Shown piece after piece: positions 1 to 8,738 of a DNA stretch of 64,000 nucleotides. The notes under the pieces were generated by a model, which was given only the letters and a program-made list of their open reading frames with translations, was not told the DNA's origin and searched no databases. How positions within the stretch are numbered: the first letter of the stretch is position 1; each line of letters starts with the position of its first letter. A program made the position numbers and the translations under genes. The stretch covers positions 2,677,660 to 2,741,659 of the forward strand of contig NZ_KI911559.1 of the NCBI RefSeq assembly GCF_000515255.1, in the 5' to 3' direction. This stretch comes from Rhodovibrio salinarum DSM 9154. Lineage in GTDB: Bacteria; Pseudomonadota; Alphaproteobacteria; Kiloniellales; Rhodovibrionaceae.

Positions 1-1
1 A

Positions 2-1375
2 CCGGGCGACCGCGTGGCCATCCAGGTCGATAAGTCGCCGCAAGCGCTGTTCACCTACCTCGCCTGTTTCCAGGCCGGCGCGGTCTATCTGCCGCTCAAC
101 ACCGCCTACACTGGTCCGGAAGTCTCGTACTTCCTGTCGGACGCGCAGCCGCGCTGCTTCGTCTGCGATCCCCGGCGCGCTGACGAGCTGGCGCCGATCG
201 CGGGGGAAGCCGGCGTGAGCGCGGTCTTGAACATGGACCCGACCGGCGCTGGCACACTGACGGATGGCTTGGACGCCGTCACGCCGATGCGCGAGGTGGT
301 GGAACGCGACCCCGACGACCTGGCGGCGATCTGCTACACCTCCGGCACCACCGGGCGCTCCAAGGGCGCGATGCTGAGCCACCGCAACCTGGAGTCCAAC
401 GCCCGCACGCTGCACAGCTACTGGGGCTTCCAGGACGGCGACGTGCTGCTGCATGCCCTGCCGCTGTTCCACGTCCACGGCCTGTTCGTTGCCTCCAATA
501 CCGCCCTTCTGAACGGCTCGAAGATGCTCTTCCTGCCCAAGTTCGACGCCGATCAGGTCACGCGCCTGCTGCCCAAGGCGAGCGTGATGATGGGCGTGCC
601 GACCTTCTACGTCCGCCTGCTGGAGCGCGACGACTTCACCAAGGACCTTGTGGCGAAGATGCGCCTGTTCGTCTCCGGCTCCGCGCCGCTGCAGCCGGAA
701 ACCTGGCGCCAGTTCAAGGAGCGCACCGGCTTCGAGATCCTGGAGCGCTACGGCATGACGGAAGCCGGCATGATCACCTCCAACCCGCTGAACGGCGAAC
801 GCCGCCCCGGCACCGTCGGCTTCCCGCTGCCGAACGTGCAGGTGCGCGTCGCTAAGGAGGACGGCACGGTGCTGGGCACCGAGGAGATCGGCATTCTGGA
901 GATCAAAGGCCCCAACCTGTTCCAGGGCTACTGGAACAAGCCCGAAAAGACGGCCGAGGAATTCCGTCCGGACGGCTTCTTCATCACCGGCGACAACGCC
1001 AAGATCGACGATCGCGGCTACGTCCACATCGTCGGCCGGGCGAAGGACCTGATCATCTCCGGCGGCTACAATGTCTATCCCAAGGAGATCGAACTGACCC
1101 TCGACGCGATGAACGGGGTCAAGGAATCCGCTGTGTTCGGTGTTCCGCACCCGGATTTCGGCGAAGCCGTCACGGCCATGGTTGTAGCCGAGGCCGGCAA
1201 GGAAGATACGCTGAGCGAAAAGGGCCTGATCGACGCGTGCCGTACCCAGATTGCCGGCTATAAAACGCCCAAGCGGATCTTCTTCGCCGACACATTGCCG
1301 CGCAACACCATGGGCAAGGTCCAGAAGGCGCAACTGCGCAGCGAGTACGAAAGCACTTTCCAGGGCGCGGCGTAG
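2..1375 (+). CDS. Malonyl-CoA synthetase-like acyl-CoA ligase (5' end outside the window)
   Basis: Member of the ANL adenylate-forming family that joins a carboxylic acid to CoA through an acyl-adenylate. The reading frame is already open at base 2 (residues PGDRVAIQ), so the start lies upstream; 457 residues are visible. Motifs seen are the phosphate-binding loop YTSGTTGRSKGA, the ERYGMTE motif, the hinge GDNAKIDDRGYVHIVGRAKD, and a C-terminal NTMGKVQK carrying the expected catalytic lysine. The stretch GAVYLPLNTAYT resembles MatB malonyl-CoA synthetases, which make malonyl-CoA from free malonate. The malonate assignment is inferred from resemblance; another short dicarboxylate or acyl substrate is possible. 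Confidence 0.8.
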   Translation, partial: PGDRVAIQVDKSPQALFTYLACFQAGAVYLPLNTAYTGPEVSYFLSDAQPRCFVCDPRRADELAPIAGEAGVSAVLNMDPTGAGTLTDGLDAVTPMREVVERDPDDLAAICYTSGTTGRSKGAMLSHRNLESNARTLHSYWGFQDGDVLLHALPLFHVHGLFVASNTALLNGSKMLFLPKFDADQVTRLLPKASVMMGVPTFYVRLLERDDFTKDLVAKMRLFVSGSAPLQPETWRQFKERTGFEILERYGMTEAGMITSNPLNGERRPGTVGFPLPNVQVRVAKEDGTVLGTEEIGILEIKGPNLFQGYWNKPEKTAEEFRPDGFFITGDNAKIDDRGYVHIVGRAKDLIISGGYNVYPKEIELTLDAMNGVKESAVFGVPHPDFGEAVTAMVVAEAGKEDTLSEKGLIDACRTQIAGYKTPKRIFFADTLPRNTMGKVQKAQLRSEYESTFQGAA

Positions 1376-1394
1376 ACCGCCGATTAGCCGTGCC

Positions 1395-1525
1395 ACGTGC
1401 CTCGACAGGATCCTTCCGGCGCCGCTCAGCATGAAGTAAGGCCTTTATCTATCTGGAAAAGCTAGACTTCATGCTGAGCACTCCGACAACAGCGGAGGTG
1501 CCGAAGGATGTCTGACGGATAACGG
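1395..1525. repeat. Intergenic inverted repeat, REP-like
   Basis: Between the ligase and the acylase gene lies a perfect 14-base inverted repeat: GCTCAGCATGAAGT at 1424-1437 and ACTTCATGCTGAGC at 1466-1479, separated by 28 bases. Weaker outer symmetry (CTCGACAGGATCCTTCCGGC against GCCGAAGGATGTCTGACGG) extends it on both sides. No T-run follows, so a simple terminator is not well supported. It resembles the dispersed 'cttcgacaggctcagcatgaag' type of intergenic repeat common in alphaproteobacteria. Whether it recurs in this genome cannot be told from one copy. Confidence 0.5.
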
Positions 1526-1582
1526 CGCGCTCGTCTCCGCTACCGTCTTGTCGAATCGCACACGCGTGCGATCCTCCAGCCC

Positions 1583-3964
1583 ATGAACCGCTTCGTGAAA
1601 TGGGCGTTGCTCGCCCTCCCCGTCCTGCTTGGCGGCGCGGCGATCGTCGTGCTCGTCGGCTATTTCTATTTGCGCCAGTCATTGCCGCAGACCGAAGGCA
1701 CGGCCCAGCTAGCCGACCTGTCGGCCGAGGTCACGGTCACCCGGGACACCCACGGCATCCCGACCATCCGCGCGGAAAGCCTCAGCGACGCCTACACCGC
1801 CCTTGGCTACCTGCACGCTCAGGACCGGCTGTGGCAGATGGATTTCATGCGCCGCACGGCGGAGGGACGCCTGTCCGAGGTCGCGGGTCAGGGCACGGTC
1901 GGGCTCGACCGCTTCATGCGCATCCTCGACCTCGGCGACCTCGCGGCCGAGCAGGTACAGCATCTGGACGCCGAGACACAGACGGCCTTGGAAGCTTACG
2001 CGGCCGGGGTGAACGCCTTTATCGAGAGCGATCCTGTGCTGCCGCTGGAGTTCCAGATCCTGGATTACGCGCCAGAGACCTGGACCCCGCAGGATAGCCT
2101 GACCTGGCTGCGCCTGATGGCGCTGCAGCTTTCCGGCAACTACCGCGCCGAACTGACCCGGGCGGCGCTGAGCGCGCGGCTTGACGCAGTGCAGGTGGAC
2201 TTCCTCTACCCCGATGGCAGCAGCGATCAGACAACCACCCTGGCGGACGCCGCAACCGGCCAGGCGCTGGGCGCGCTCGACCGCCAGCTGGCCGATCTGC
2301 TGCCCGCGCGCCTGGAACCGCGAGATGCCTCCAATGCCTGGGCGCTGCAGCGCGAAGACGGCCGGGGTGCACTGCTGGCGAACGACCCGCACCTCGGCCT
2401 GCGTGCGCCAGGACACTGGTACCTGGCACGGATCGAGACGCCGGAGCGCACACTGGTCGGGGCCACGGCGCCGGGCGTGCCCTTCACCATCATGGGCCGT
2501 AACAGCGACCTCGCCTGGGGCCTGACCAGCACGCACAGCGACACCCAGGACCTGTTCCTCGAACAGGTCGATCCCGAAGACGCCCGTCGCTACCGCACGC
2601 CCGACGGCTGGGCGCGCTTCGAAACCTCGACCGAAACGATCCAGGTCGCGGAAAGCGACCCGGTGGAGCTAACCGTCCGGCAGACCCGGCACGGTCCGGT
2701 GATCTCCGATGCCGTGCAGGCAGCGCGGACCCTGGCCGGCACGAACCAGGTTGTCGCGCTCGCCTGGCCGGCGCTGCGCGCAGACGACACCACGCCGCAA
2801 GCGCTCTACAAGGTGAACGCGGCCAAGACCGTGGACGGCGCGCTGGAGGCGATGCGCGATGCCAACGCCCCGCAACAGAACCTGTTCCTGGCGGACAGCG
2901 CGGGCAACGTTGGTCTGATCGCCGCCGCCCGGGTACCGATCCGCAAGGCCGGCGATGGCACCCTGCCGCGCCCGGGCTGGACCGGCGAGTACGACTGGAC
3001 CGGCATGATCCCCTACGCGGACCTGCCGCACGCCCGTAACCCCGAGCGCGGTCGACTGGTCAACGCGAACAACCGGCTGGTCGACGACGCCTATCCCTAC
3101 CTGATCGCCGCGCACTGGCCTCCGCCCTGGCGGGCCGAACGCATCGAACGGCTGCTCGACCAGGCGGAAGGCTCCGTCGACATCGCCGCGATGGAGCGGA
3201 TCCTGCTCGACACCCGCTCGACCAAGGCAGAGATGCTGCTCGACACGCTGCTGTCGTATCCGCCGCAGAACAGCCGGCAAGAGGCCGCGCACCAGCTGTT
3301 GAGCGGTTGGGACCGCCACATGAACTACGCCGAGGCGGCGCCGCTGGTGTTCACCGCTTGGATCGACAACCTGAACCGGGCCTTGTTCGAGGATGAGCTG
3401 GCCGGGTCGTTCCGCCGCTTTTCGCGTCCGGACCCACGGCTGATCCTGCGGGCGCTGGAGGAACAGTCGGCCTGGTGCGATGACACCGACACCCCGGACC
3501 GGACAGAAACCTGCACAGAGCAGGTCACAAGCGCCCTGGACACCGCGATCGACCAGCTGAACGACCGCTTCGGCGAAGCGGACGGATGGCAGTGGGGGGA
3601 CGCGCACGTCGCGCGTTTTCCGCATCCGCTATTCTCACGTATTCCCGTCCTGAACGGCCTGTTCACCCCACAGATCGGTACCCCTGGTGGCGACGAGACG
3701 GTGAACCGCGGCGGCAGCGACTACGACGCTCCCGCCGACCGGCGCTACAGCCATATCCACGGGCCCACCTTGCGGATGGTGCACGACCTGTCCAAGCCAC
3801 CGGAAAGCTCCGTCTTCATGCTGTCCGACGGGCAATCCGGCAACCCGCTGTCGCCGCACTTCGGCGGCCTGGCCGAAGCCTGGCGCGACGGCGAATTCCT
3901 AAAATTGGTCGGCGGCGAACAAGAAGACGCCGAGCGCCTCAGGCTGACTCCCGGGAATAGCTAG
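1583..3964 (+). CDS. Penicillin acylase family protein (Ntn hydrolase), membrane-anchored
   Basis: N-terminal nucleophile hydrolase of the penicillin amidase family, which cleaves amide bonds such as those of acyl-homoserine lactones or beta-lactam side chains. The 793-residue precursor has a hydrophobic N-terminal segment (about residues 7-29) that serves as signal or anchor. Ser250 in the motif DASNAW matches the first residue of the mature beta chain, so self-cleavage should occur just before it; the following NDPHLGLRAPGHWY is also typical. The early motif DTHGIPTIRA matches the alpha chain. No strong ribosome-binding site precedes the ATG. The natural substrate cannot be told from sequence; quorum-signal acylase activity is a possibility only. 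Confidence 0.88.
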   Translation: MNRFVKWALLALPVLLGGAAIVVLVGYFYLRQSLPQTEGTAQLADLSAEVTVTRDTHGIPTIRAESLSDAYTALGYLHAQDRLWQMDFMRRTAEGRLSEVAGQGTVGLDRFMRILDLGDLAAEQVQHLDAETQTALEAYAAGVNAFIESDPVLPLEFQILDYAPETWTPQDSLTWLRLMALQLSGNYRAELTRAALSARLDAVQVDFLYPDGSSDQTTTLADAATGQALGALDRQLADLLPARLEPRDASNAWALQREDGRGALLANDPHLGLRAPGHWYLARIETPERTLVGATAPGVPFTIMGRNSDLAWGLTSTHSDTQDLFLEQVDPEDARRYRTPDGWARFETSTETIQVAESDPVELTVRQTRHGPVISDAVQAARTLAGTNQVVALAWPALRADDTTPQALYKVNAAKTVDGALEAMRDANAPQQNLFLADSAGNVGLIAAARVPIRKAGDGTLPRPGWTGEYDWTGMIPYADLPHARNPERGRLVNANNRLVDDAYPYLIAAHWPPPWRAERIERLLDQAEGSVDIAAMERILLDTRSTKAEMLLDTLLSYPPQNSRQEAAHQLLSGWDRHMNYAEAAPLVFTAWIDNLNRALFEDELAGSFRRFSRPDPRLILRALEEQSAWCDDTDTPDRTETCTEQVTSALDTAIDQLNDRFGEADGWQWGDAHVARFPHPLFSRIPVLNGLFTPQIGTPGGDETVNRGGSDYDAPADRRYSHIHGPTLRMVHDLSKPPESSVFMLSDGQSGNPLSPHFGGLAEAWRDGEFLKLVGGEQEDAERLRLTPGNS

Positions 3965-4020
3965 AGTCGGCATTCTGTCGCATGATCGCCTGACACTGCA
4001 CGTCCCCAGGAGACCGCCCC

Positions 4021-5313
4021 ATGACCGCCCTCGCCCATCCCGCCGCCACAAGCGATGGCACCGGTCGCGACGACCATCCGCAGGATCCGGTCTCACTGGA
4101 CGACATCCAGACCGCGGCGGATCAGCTGCAGGGCCAGGTCGTGCGGACGCCGCTGATCTACGCCACGCGTCTATCGGACATGCTGGGCTGCGAGATCCAT
4201 CTGAAGCTGGAGAACCTACAGTTCACCGGCTCGTTCAAGGATCGGGGCAGCTATATCAAGTTGCTTAGTTTGCCCGAAGACGCCAAGGCGACCGGCGTGA
4301 TCGCGATGTCGGCCGGCAACCACGCCCAGGGAGTCGCCTACCACGCCCAGCGCCTGGGCATCCCGGCCACCATCGTGATGCCAGAGACGGCGCCCTTCTC
4401 GAAGGTCGAGCGCACGCGCTCATTCGGAGCACGCGTTGTCCAGGTCGGGGAGACGATCGACGAGGCCGCCCAGACCGCGCGCGAGCTGATGGACAACGAA
4501 GGCCTGACCTTTGTGCATCCCTACGACGACCCAGCGACGATCGCTGGCCAGGGAACGCTCGGGCTGGAAATGCTGACCGACCAGCCGGACCTGGACACGA
4601 TCGTTGTGCCGATCGGCGGCGGCGGCGTCATGGCCGGCACTGCGATCGCGGCCAAATCGCTGAAGCCCGAGATTCAGATGATCGGCTGCGAAAGCGAGCT
4701 GTTCCCATCGATGTATCAGGCGATCCGTGGTCAGCAGCCGTCCTCCGGCGGCGCCTCGCTGGCCGACGGCATCGCGGTGAAAAGCCCCGGCAAGCTGACC
4801 CGCCCGGTAATCGAGCGTTACGTCAGCGAACACGTCCTCCTGACCGAGGACGAGATCGAGACCGCCGTTACGGTGCTCTCGGAATACCAAAAGATCGTTG
4901 CCGAGGGGGCCGGCGCAACGCCATTCGCCGCCGCCAGCCGCCTGCGCGACCAACTGGCCGGGCGCAAGGTCGGCCTGGTGATCTGCGGCGGCAACATCGA
5001 CGCGCGCGTGCTAGCCTCCGTGCTGATGCGTGGGCTGGTGCGCGATGGCCGGCTGGTGCGCCTGCGCGTCCACATCAACGACGCGCCGGGCGTACTGGCC
5101 AAGGTCTCCGGCCTGATCGGGCAGACCGGCGCCAACATCGTCGAGGTCTACCACCAGCGTCTGTTCCACGACGTCCCCGTCCGCCGGGCGGAGATCGACT
5201 GCGTCGTCGAAACCCGTAATCGCGAGCACGTGCGCGAGATCATCGATGCGTTGGGCGCCGGCGGCTTCCAGACCCGCATCCTATCCACCCTGTCCGCGGA
5301 TGGCCCAAGCTAA
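4021..5313 (+). CDS. ilvA: Threonine ammonia-lyase with C-terminal ACT-like domain
   Basis: PLP enzyme that deaminates L-threonine (and serine) to 2-oxobutanoate, the first step toward isoleucine or of threonine breakdown. Lys73 in TGSFKDRGS is the expected Schiff-base lysine, SAGNHAQG binds the substrate carboxylate, and PIGGGGVMAG is the phosphate loop. About residues 335-425 form a single ACT-like domain (RLRVHINDAPGVLAKVSG), fitting the TdcB-like class with one regulatory domain rather than the long IlvA with two. AGGAGACC sits a few bases before the ATG. Whether the role is biosynthetic or degradative is not settled by sequence, so the symbol is tentative. Confidence 0.9.
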   Translation: MTALAHPAATSDGTGRDDHPQDPVSLDDIQTAADQLQGQVVRTPLIYATRLSDMLGCEIHLKLENLQFTGSFKDRGSYIKLLSLPEDAKATGVIAMSAGNHAQGVAYHAQRLGIPATIVMPETAPFSKVERTRSFGARVVQVGETIDEAAQTARELMDNEGLTFVHPYDDPATIAGQGTLGLEMLTDQPDLDTIVVPIGGGGVMAGTAIAAKSLKPEIQMIGCESELFPSMYQAIRGQQPSSGGASLADGIAVKSPGKLTRPVIERYVSEHVLLTEDEIETAVTVLSEYQKIVAEGAGATPFAAASRLRDQLAGRKVGLVICGGNIDARVLASVLMRGLVRDGRLVRLRVHINDAPGVLAKVSGLIGQTGANIVEVYHQRLFHDVPVRRAEIDCVVETRNREHVREIIDALGAGGFQTRILSTLSADGPS

Positions 5314-5509
5314 GTGTGAGCCGCCTCAACGCACCCGCCGGGTCATGAGGGGACGGACGCGCCGATAAACGGCATTTTAACCGCCTCGGAGTCACTGTCG
5401 GGCAAGCTTCTGCAAGGTGCAACGGGCTGTCATCGCGCCATCGTCGGCGCGTGCAGTGCCGGTCCGTTATGTCCTCGCTTGCTTTTTACCAGACAGGATT
5501 CGCGCGTTC

Positions 5510-6463
5510 ATGGCCGAGGACTCCAACCGTCCGATCATCGTCATCAAAAAGAAGAAGAAGGGCGGACACGGCGGCCACCATGGCGGTGCCTGGAAGGTGG
5601 CCTACGCTGACTTCGTCACCGCGATGATGGCGTTTTTCCTACTGCTCTGGCTGATCAGCGCGACCACGGAAGAGCAGAAGGAAGGCATTGCCGACTACTT
5701 CACGCCGAACAGCGTGACGCTCAGCGATTCCGGATCCGGGAAGATCCTGAGCGGACGCACGATGAGCGACGAGGGCGCGCTGATCAGCGACCGCGCGCCG
5801 GTGGGCGTCAATATGAGCCTGCCTTCCCCCTCCGGTCCGGCCAACGAGGAAGAGGTCCAAGATCTCGCCAAAGAGCTGGCGGAACGCGAGCAGCGGGATT
5901 TCGAGGAAGCCGAGCGCAAGCTCAAGGCCGCGATGGCCGCGGTTCCGGAGCTTGCGGAGCTGGCCGATCAGGTTCTGGTCGACCACACCCCGGAGGGCAT
6001 GCGCATCCAGCTGGTCGATGCGCGCGGCAATCCGATGTTCAAGCTTGGCAGCGCCGAACCGAAAGCGCACACGCGCGAACTCCTGCGGTTGGTTGCCGAG
6101 ACCATCCAGGGCCTCCCCAACCAGGTGGCGGTCAAAGGGCACACCGACGCGACGCCGTTCAACGGCGGCGGCGATTACTCCAACTGGGAATTGTCCGCCG
6201 ACCGCGCGAACGCCAGCCGCCGCGTGTTGCAGCAGGCCGGCCTGGACGGCGACCGCGTGGGCCAGGTCGTCGGCCGTGCCGCACAGGATCCGCTTGTCCC
6301 AGACGACCCGGATAGCCCGCGTAACCGACGCATCTCGATCATCCTGCTTAACCAGAATCATCAGGCCGAGGCGATGAAGCAGGCGACCGGGGCCGGCGAA
6401 CGAGAGCCGAACGGCCTCCAGAACGGGCCGTCGATCATCCGCGACGAGCCGAACGAACAATAG
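5510..6463 (+). CDS. motB: Flagellar motor stator protein MotB
   Basis: Stator subunit that anchors the MotA-MotB proton channel to peptidoglycan. The ATG at 5510 gives 317 residues and the usual short basic N-terminus (IKKKKKGGHGGHHGG), followed by one membrane segment (about 32-52) with Asp34 in AYADFVTAMMAF, the conserved proton-carrying residue. The C-terminal half is an OmpA-like peptidoglycan-binding domain (KGHTDATPF, LSADRANASRRVL). An upstream in-frame start at 5417 would add 31 unlikely residues. No motA or other flagellar gene lies nearby, so this copy is isolated; its MotA partner must be elsewhere. Confidence 0.93.
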   Translation: MAEDSNRPIIVIKKKKKGGHGGHHGGAWKVAYADFVTAMMAFFLLLWLISATTEEQKEGIADYFTPNSVTLSDSGSGKILSGRTMSDEGALISDRAPVGVNMSLPSPSGPANEEEVQDLAKELAEREQRDFEEAERKLKAAMAAVPELAELADQVLVDHTPEGMRIQLVDARGNPMFKLGSAEPKAHTRELLRLVAETIQGLPNQVAVKGHTDATPFNGGGDYSNWELSADRANASRRVLQQAGLDGDRVGQVVGRAAQDPLVPDDPDSPRNRRISIILLNQNHQAEAMKQATGAGEREPNGLQNGPSIIRDEPNEQ

Positions 6464-6535
6464 TAGGAAATTCCCGTTCGCGACGGATGCAGCGGGCATT
6501 GCACAGCCGGGCCCGTGGCGCCATGCTACCGGGTA

Positions 6536-7066
6536 ATGACGCGCCGCAACACGCAACATGCCCGCCCGACCCCTGTCCCGGCAGTCCGGATCTGGGACGG
6601 CGACGCGCCTGACATGATGACCGCGCCGGAACTCTATGACGGCGTGCTATGGCGGCGCACGCTGGCCTTCTTCATCGATCTGTTCCTGCTCGGCTTCGTC
6701 TATCTGGCGATCGGCTTCCTGGCGATGCTGGCCACCGCCCTGACTTTCGGGGCATTGGCGCCGGTACAGGCTGCCTTGATGGCGCTACTGCCGTCGATTT
6801 ATGCGGCGATGACCATCCACTGGTTCGGCGCCACGCCGGGCATGCGCGCGATGAACCTGTCGGTGCGCGACTGGCGGGGGCGTTCCTGCGGCCTGGCGCA
6901 GGGGTTCCTGATGGCCGTGGTGTTCTATGCCAGCTTTGGCTTGACCTCCGGTCTAATCATGCTGGTGCCCTTATTCAGCGACCGACGCCGGGCCGCGCAC
7001 GACATGCTGGCTGCCACGGTTGTCGTCCGTGCCGCCCACGTTCCGGCCGCGGGACGTCCGGCGTGA
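6536..7066 (+). CDS. RDD family integral membrane protein
   Basis: Small polytopic protein of 176 residues with the RDD signature: an early arginine pair in LWRRTLAFFIDL, the Asp in the first membrane segment, and a C-terminal RRRAAHDMLAATVVV. Three hydrophobic helices are visible (about residues 38-72, 80-96 and 122-150). The transport or other role of RDD proteins is generally unclear. A start at 6515 would add seven residues and cannot be excluded. In many alphaproteobacteria an RDD gene sits directly beside bpt; here the ATP-grasp/alpha-E pair lies between them. Confidence 0.82.
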   Translation: MTRRNTQHARPTPVPAVRIWDGDAPDMMTAPELYDGVLWRRTLAFFIDLFLLGFVYLAIGFLAMLATALTFGALAPVQAALMALLPSIYAAMTIHWFGATPGMRAMNLSVRDWRGRSCGLAQGFLMAVVFYASFGLTSGLIMLVPLFSDRRRAAHDMLAATVVVRAAHVPAAGRPA

Positions 7067-7211
7067 GCCTGCGGCACGCGCTTGCTAGCGACTCGCCAAA
7101 AACGCGCCTCTCCTGCCATACTGACTGCGCTTATTTCAATTTCCCCTGCCGTTTGCCGCGGATTGTCGCGGCCCCCGCGCCCACATTCGCTCCTGGAGGT
7201 CCTTTCCGCCC

Positions 7212-8738
7212 ATGACCGCCGGTAAGCAGCAGTCGCAGGCGTCTGCGGCGCAGAACCAAGCGCAGACGGGCGCCAACCGGGGGCCGGCGGCACCGGTTCA
7301 ACTTCCGGGTCTGCTGTCAAACTACGATCCTGGCGGGTCGTACTGCGAACTCCTCGGCCTGAGCGGTCAGGTCAGCGAGTCCACAAAGACCATCCTGGAA
7401 CGTATCAACCAGATGGACGAGGCCAGCCTGCGCGCCCGCGCGCGGGATGCGGAACTGGAGCTTTACAACTTCGGCATCACCTTCACGGTCTATACCGAGA
7501 AGGACGCGATCGACCGCATTCTCCCGTTCGACGTGATTCCCCGGGTGATCGCCCAGCCGGACTGGCGCACCTTGGAATACGGCGTGCGCCAGCGGGTGAC
7601 CGCGATCAACAAGTTCCTCTGGGACGTCTACCATGACGGCAATATCCTGAAGGACGGGGTGGTCCCGCGCGATCTGGTCCTGGGCAACAGCAACTACCGC
7701 CCGGAGATGGAAGGGATGGACGTGCCGCAAGGCACCTACGTCCAGATCAACGGGACCGACCTGATCCGCGGCCACGACGGCACCTTCTACGTCCTTGAAG
7801 ACAACGCGCGCACGCCTTCCGGCGTCTCCTATGTGGTTGAGAACCGGCACCTGATGCTGCGCACCTTCCCAGATCTGATGGAAAGCGTGCCGATCAGCCC
7901 GGTTTCCAACTACGGGCAGAAACTGCGCGAGGCGCTTGGCGAAACGGCCCCTGCGGGGGTCGACAATCCGGTTGTCGTCCTGCTGTCACCCGGCACCTAC
8001 AACAGCGCCTATTTCGAGCACATTTTCCTGGCCCGCGAGATGGGGGTGCCGCTGGTCGAGGGACGCGACCTCGTGGTCGAGGACGACCGCGTCTACATGA
8101 AGACGATCCGCGGCCTGCAGCGGGTCGACATGATCTACCGGCGGATCAATGACGACTTCCTGGATCCGGAGGTATTCAACCCGAACAGCATGCTGGGCGT
8201 TGCTGGCCTTATGCGCGCCTACTGGAAGGGCAACGTCGGACTGGCCAACGCCGTCGGCACCGGGATCGCGGACGACAAGGCGGTCTACGCCTACATGCCG
8301 CGGATCATCCAGTACTACCTGGGCGAGGACCCGGCGATCCAGAACGTCGAGACGCATATCTGCCGGGAGAAGGAAGGTCTGCAGTACACGCTCGACAACC
8401 TGGACAAGCTGGTGGTCAAGCCGGTCGGCGAAGCCGGCGGCTACGGCATCACGGTCGGCCCGCACGCCAGCCAGGAAGAGCTCGACCACTGCCGGGGAAA
8501 GCTGCTCGCCGACCCGGCGAACTACATCTCGCAGCCGATGATCGACCTTTCGGTCTCACCCACCCTGGTCGACGAGGGGATCGAGCCCCGCCGCGTCGAC
8601 CTGCGTCCCTTCGCCGTGACCGGGAAAGAGACCTGGGTCCTGCCGGGTGGCCTGTCGCGGGTGGCGCTCCGGCGTGGGTCGATCATCGTCAACTCCAGCC
8701 AAGGCGGCGGATCGAAGGATACCTGGGTCCTTGAGTAA
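7212..8738 (+). CDS. Circularly permuted type 2 ATP-grasp protein
   Basis: Putative amide-bond-forming ligase of the circularly permuted ATP-grasp family, proposed from comparative genomics to modify or join peptides or amino acids. The 508-residue product carries family stretches such as VLEDNARTPSGVSYV, VENRHLMLRTFP and VVKPVGEAGGYG (nucleotide-binding lysine and glycine-rich loop). GGAGGTCC lies before the ATG. The first 30 or so residues are Gln/Ala-rich and probably disordered. It overlaps the alpha-E gene by eight bases, so the two are co-translated partners. The transglutaminase-like and proteasome-like genes often found with this pair are absent here. Confidence 0.88.
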   Translation: MTAGKQQSQASAAQNQAQTGANRGPAAPVQLPGLLSNYDPGGSYCELLGLSGQVSESTKTILERINQMDEASLRARARDAELELYNFGITFTVYTEKDAIDRILPFDVIPRVIAQPDWRTLEYGVRQRVTAINKFLWDVYHDGNILKDGVVPRDLVLGNSNYRPEMEGMDVPQGTYVQINGTDLIRGHDGTFYVLEDNARTPSGVSYVVENRHLMLRTFPDLMESVPISPVSNYGQKLREALGETAPAGVDNPVVVLLSPGTYNSAYFEHIFLAREMGVPLVEGRDLVVEDDRVYMKTIRGLQRVDMIYRRINDDFLDPEVFNPNSMLGVAGLMRAYWKGNVGLANAVGTGIADDKAVYAYMPRIIQYYLGEDPAIQNVETHICREKEGLQYTLDNLDKLVVKPVGEAGGYGITVGPHASQEELDHCRGKLLADPANYISQPMIDLSVSPTLVDEGIEPRRVDLRPFAVTGKETWVLPGGLSRVALRRGSIIVNSSQGGGSKDTWVLE

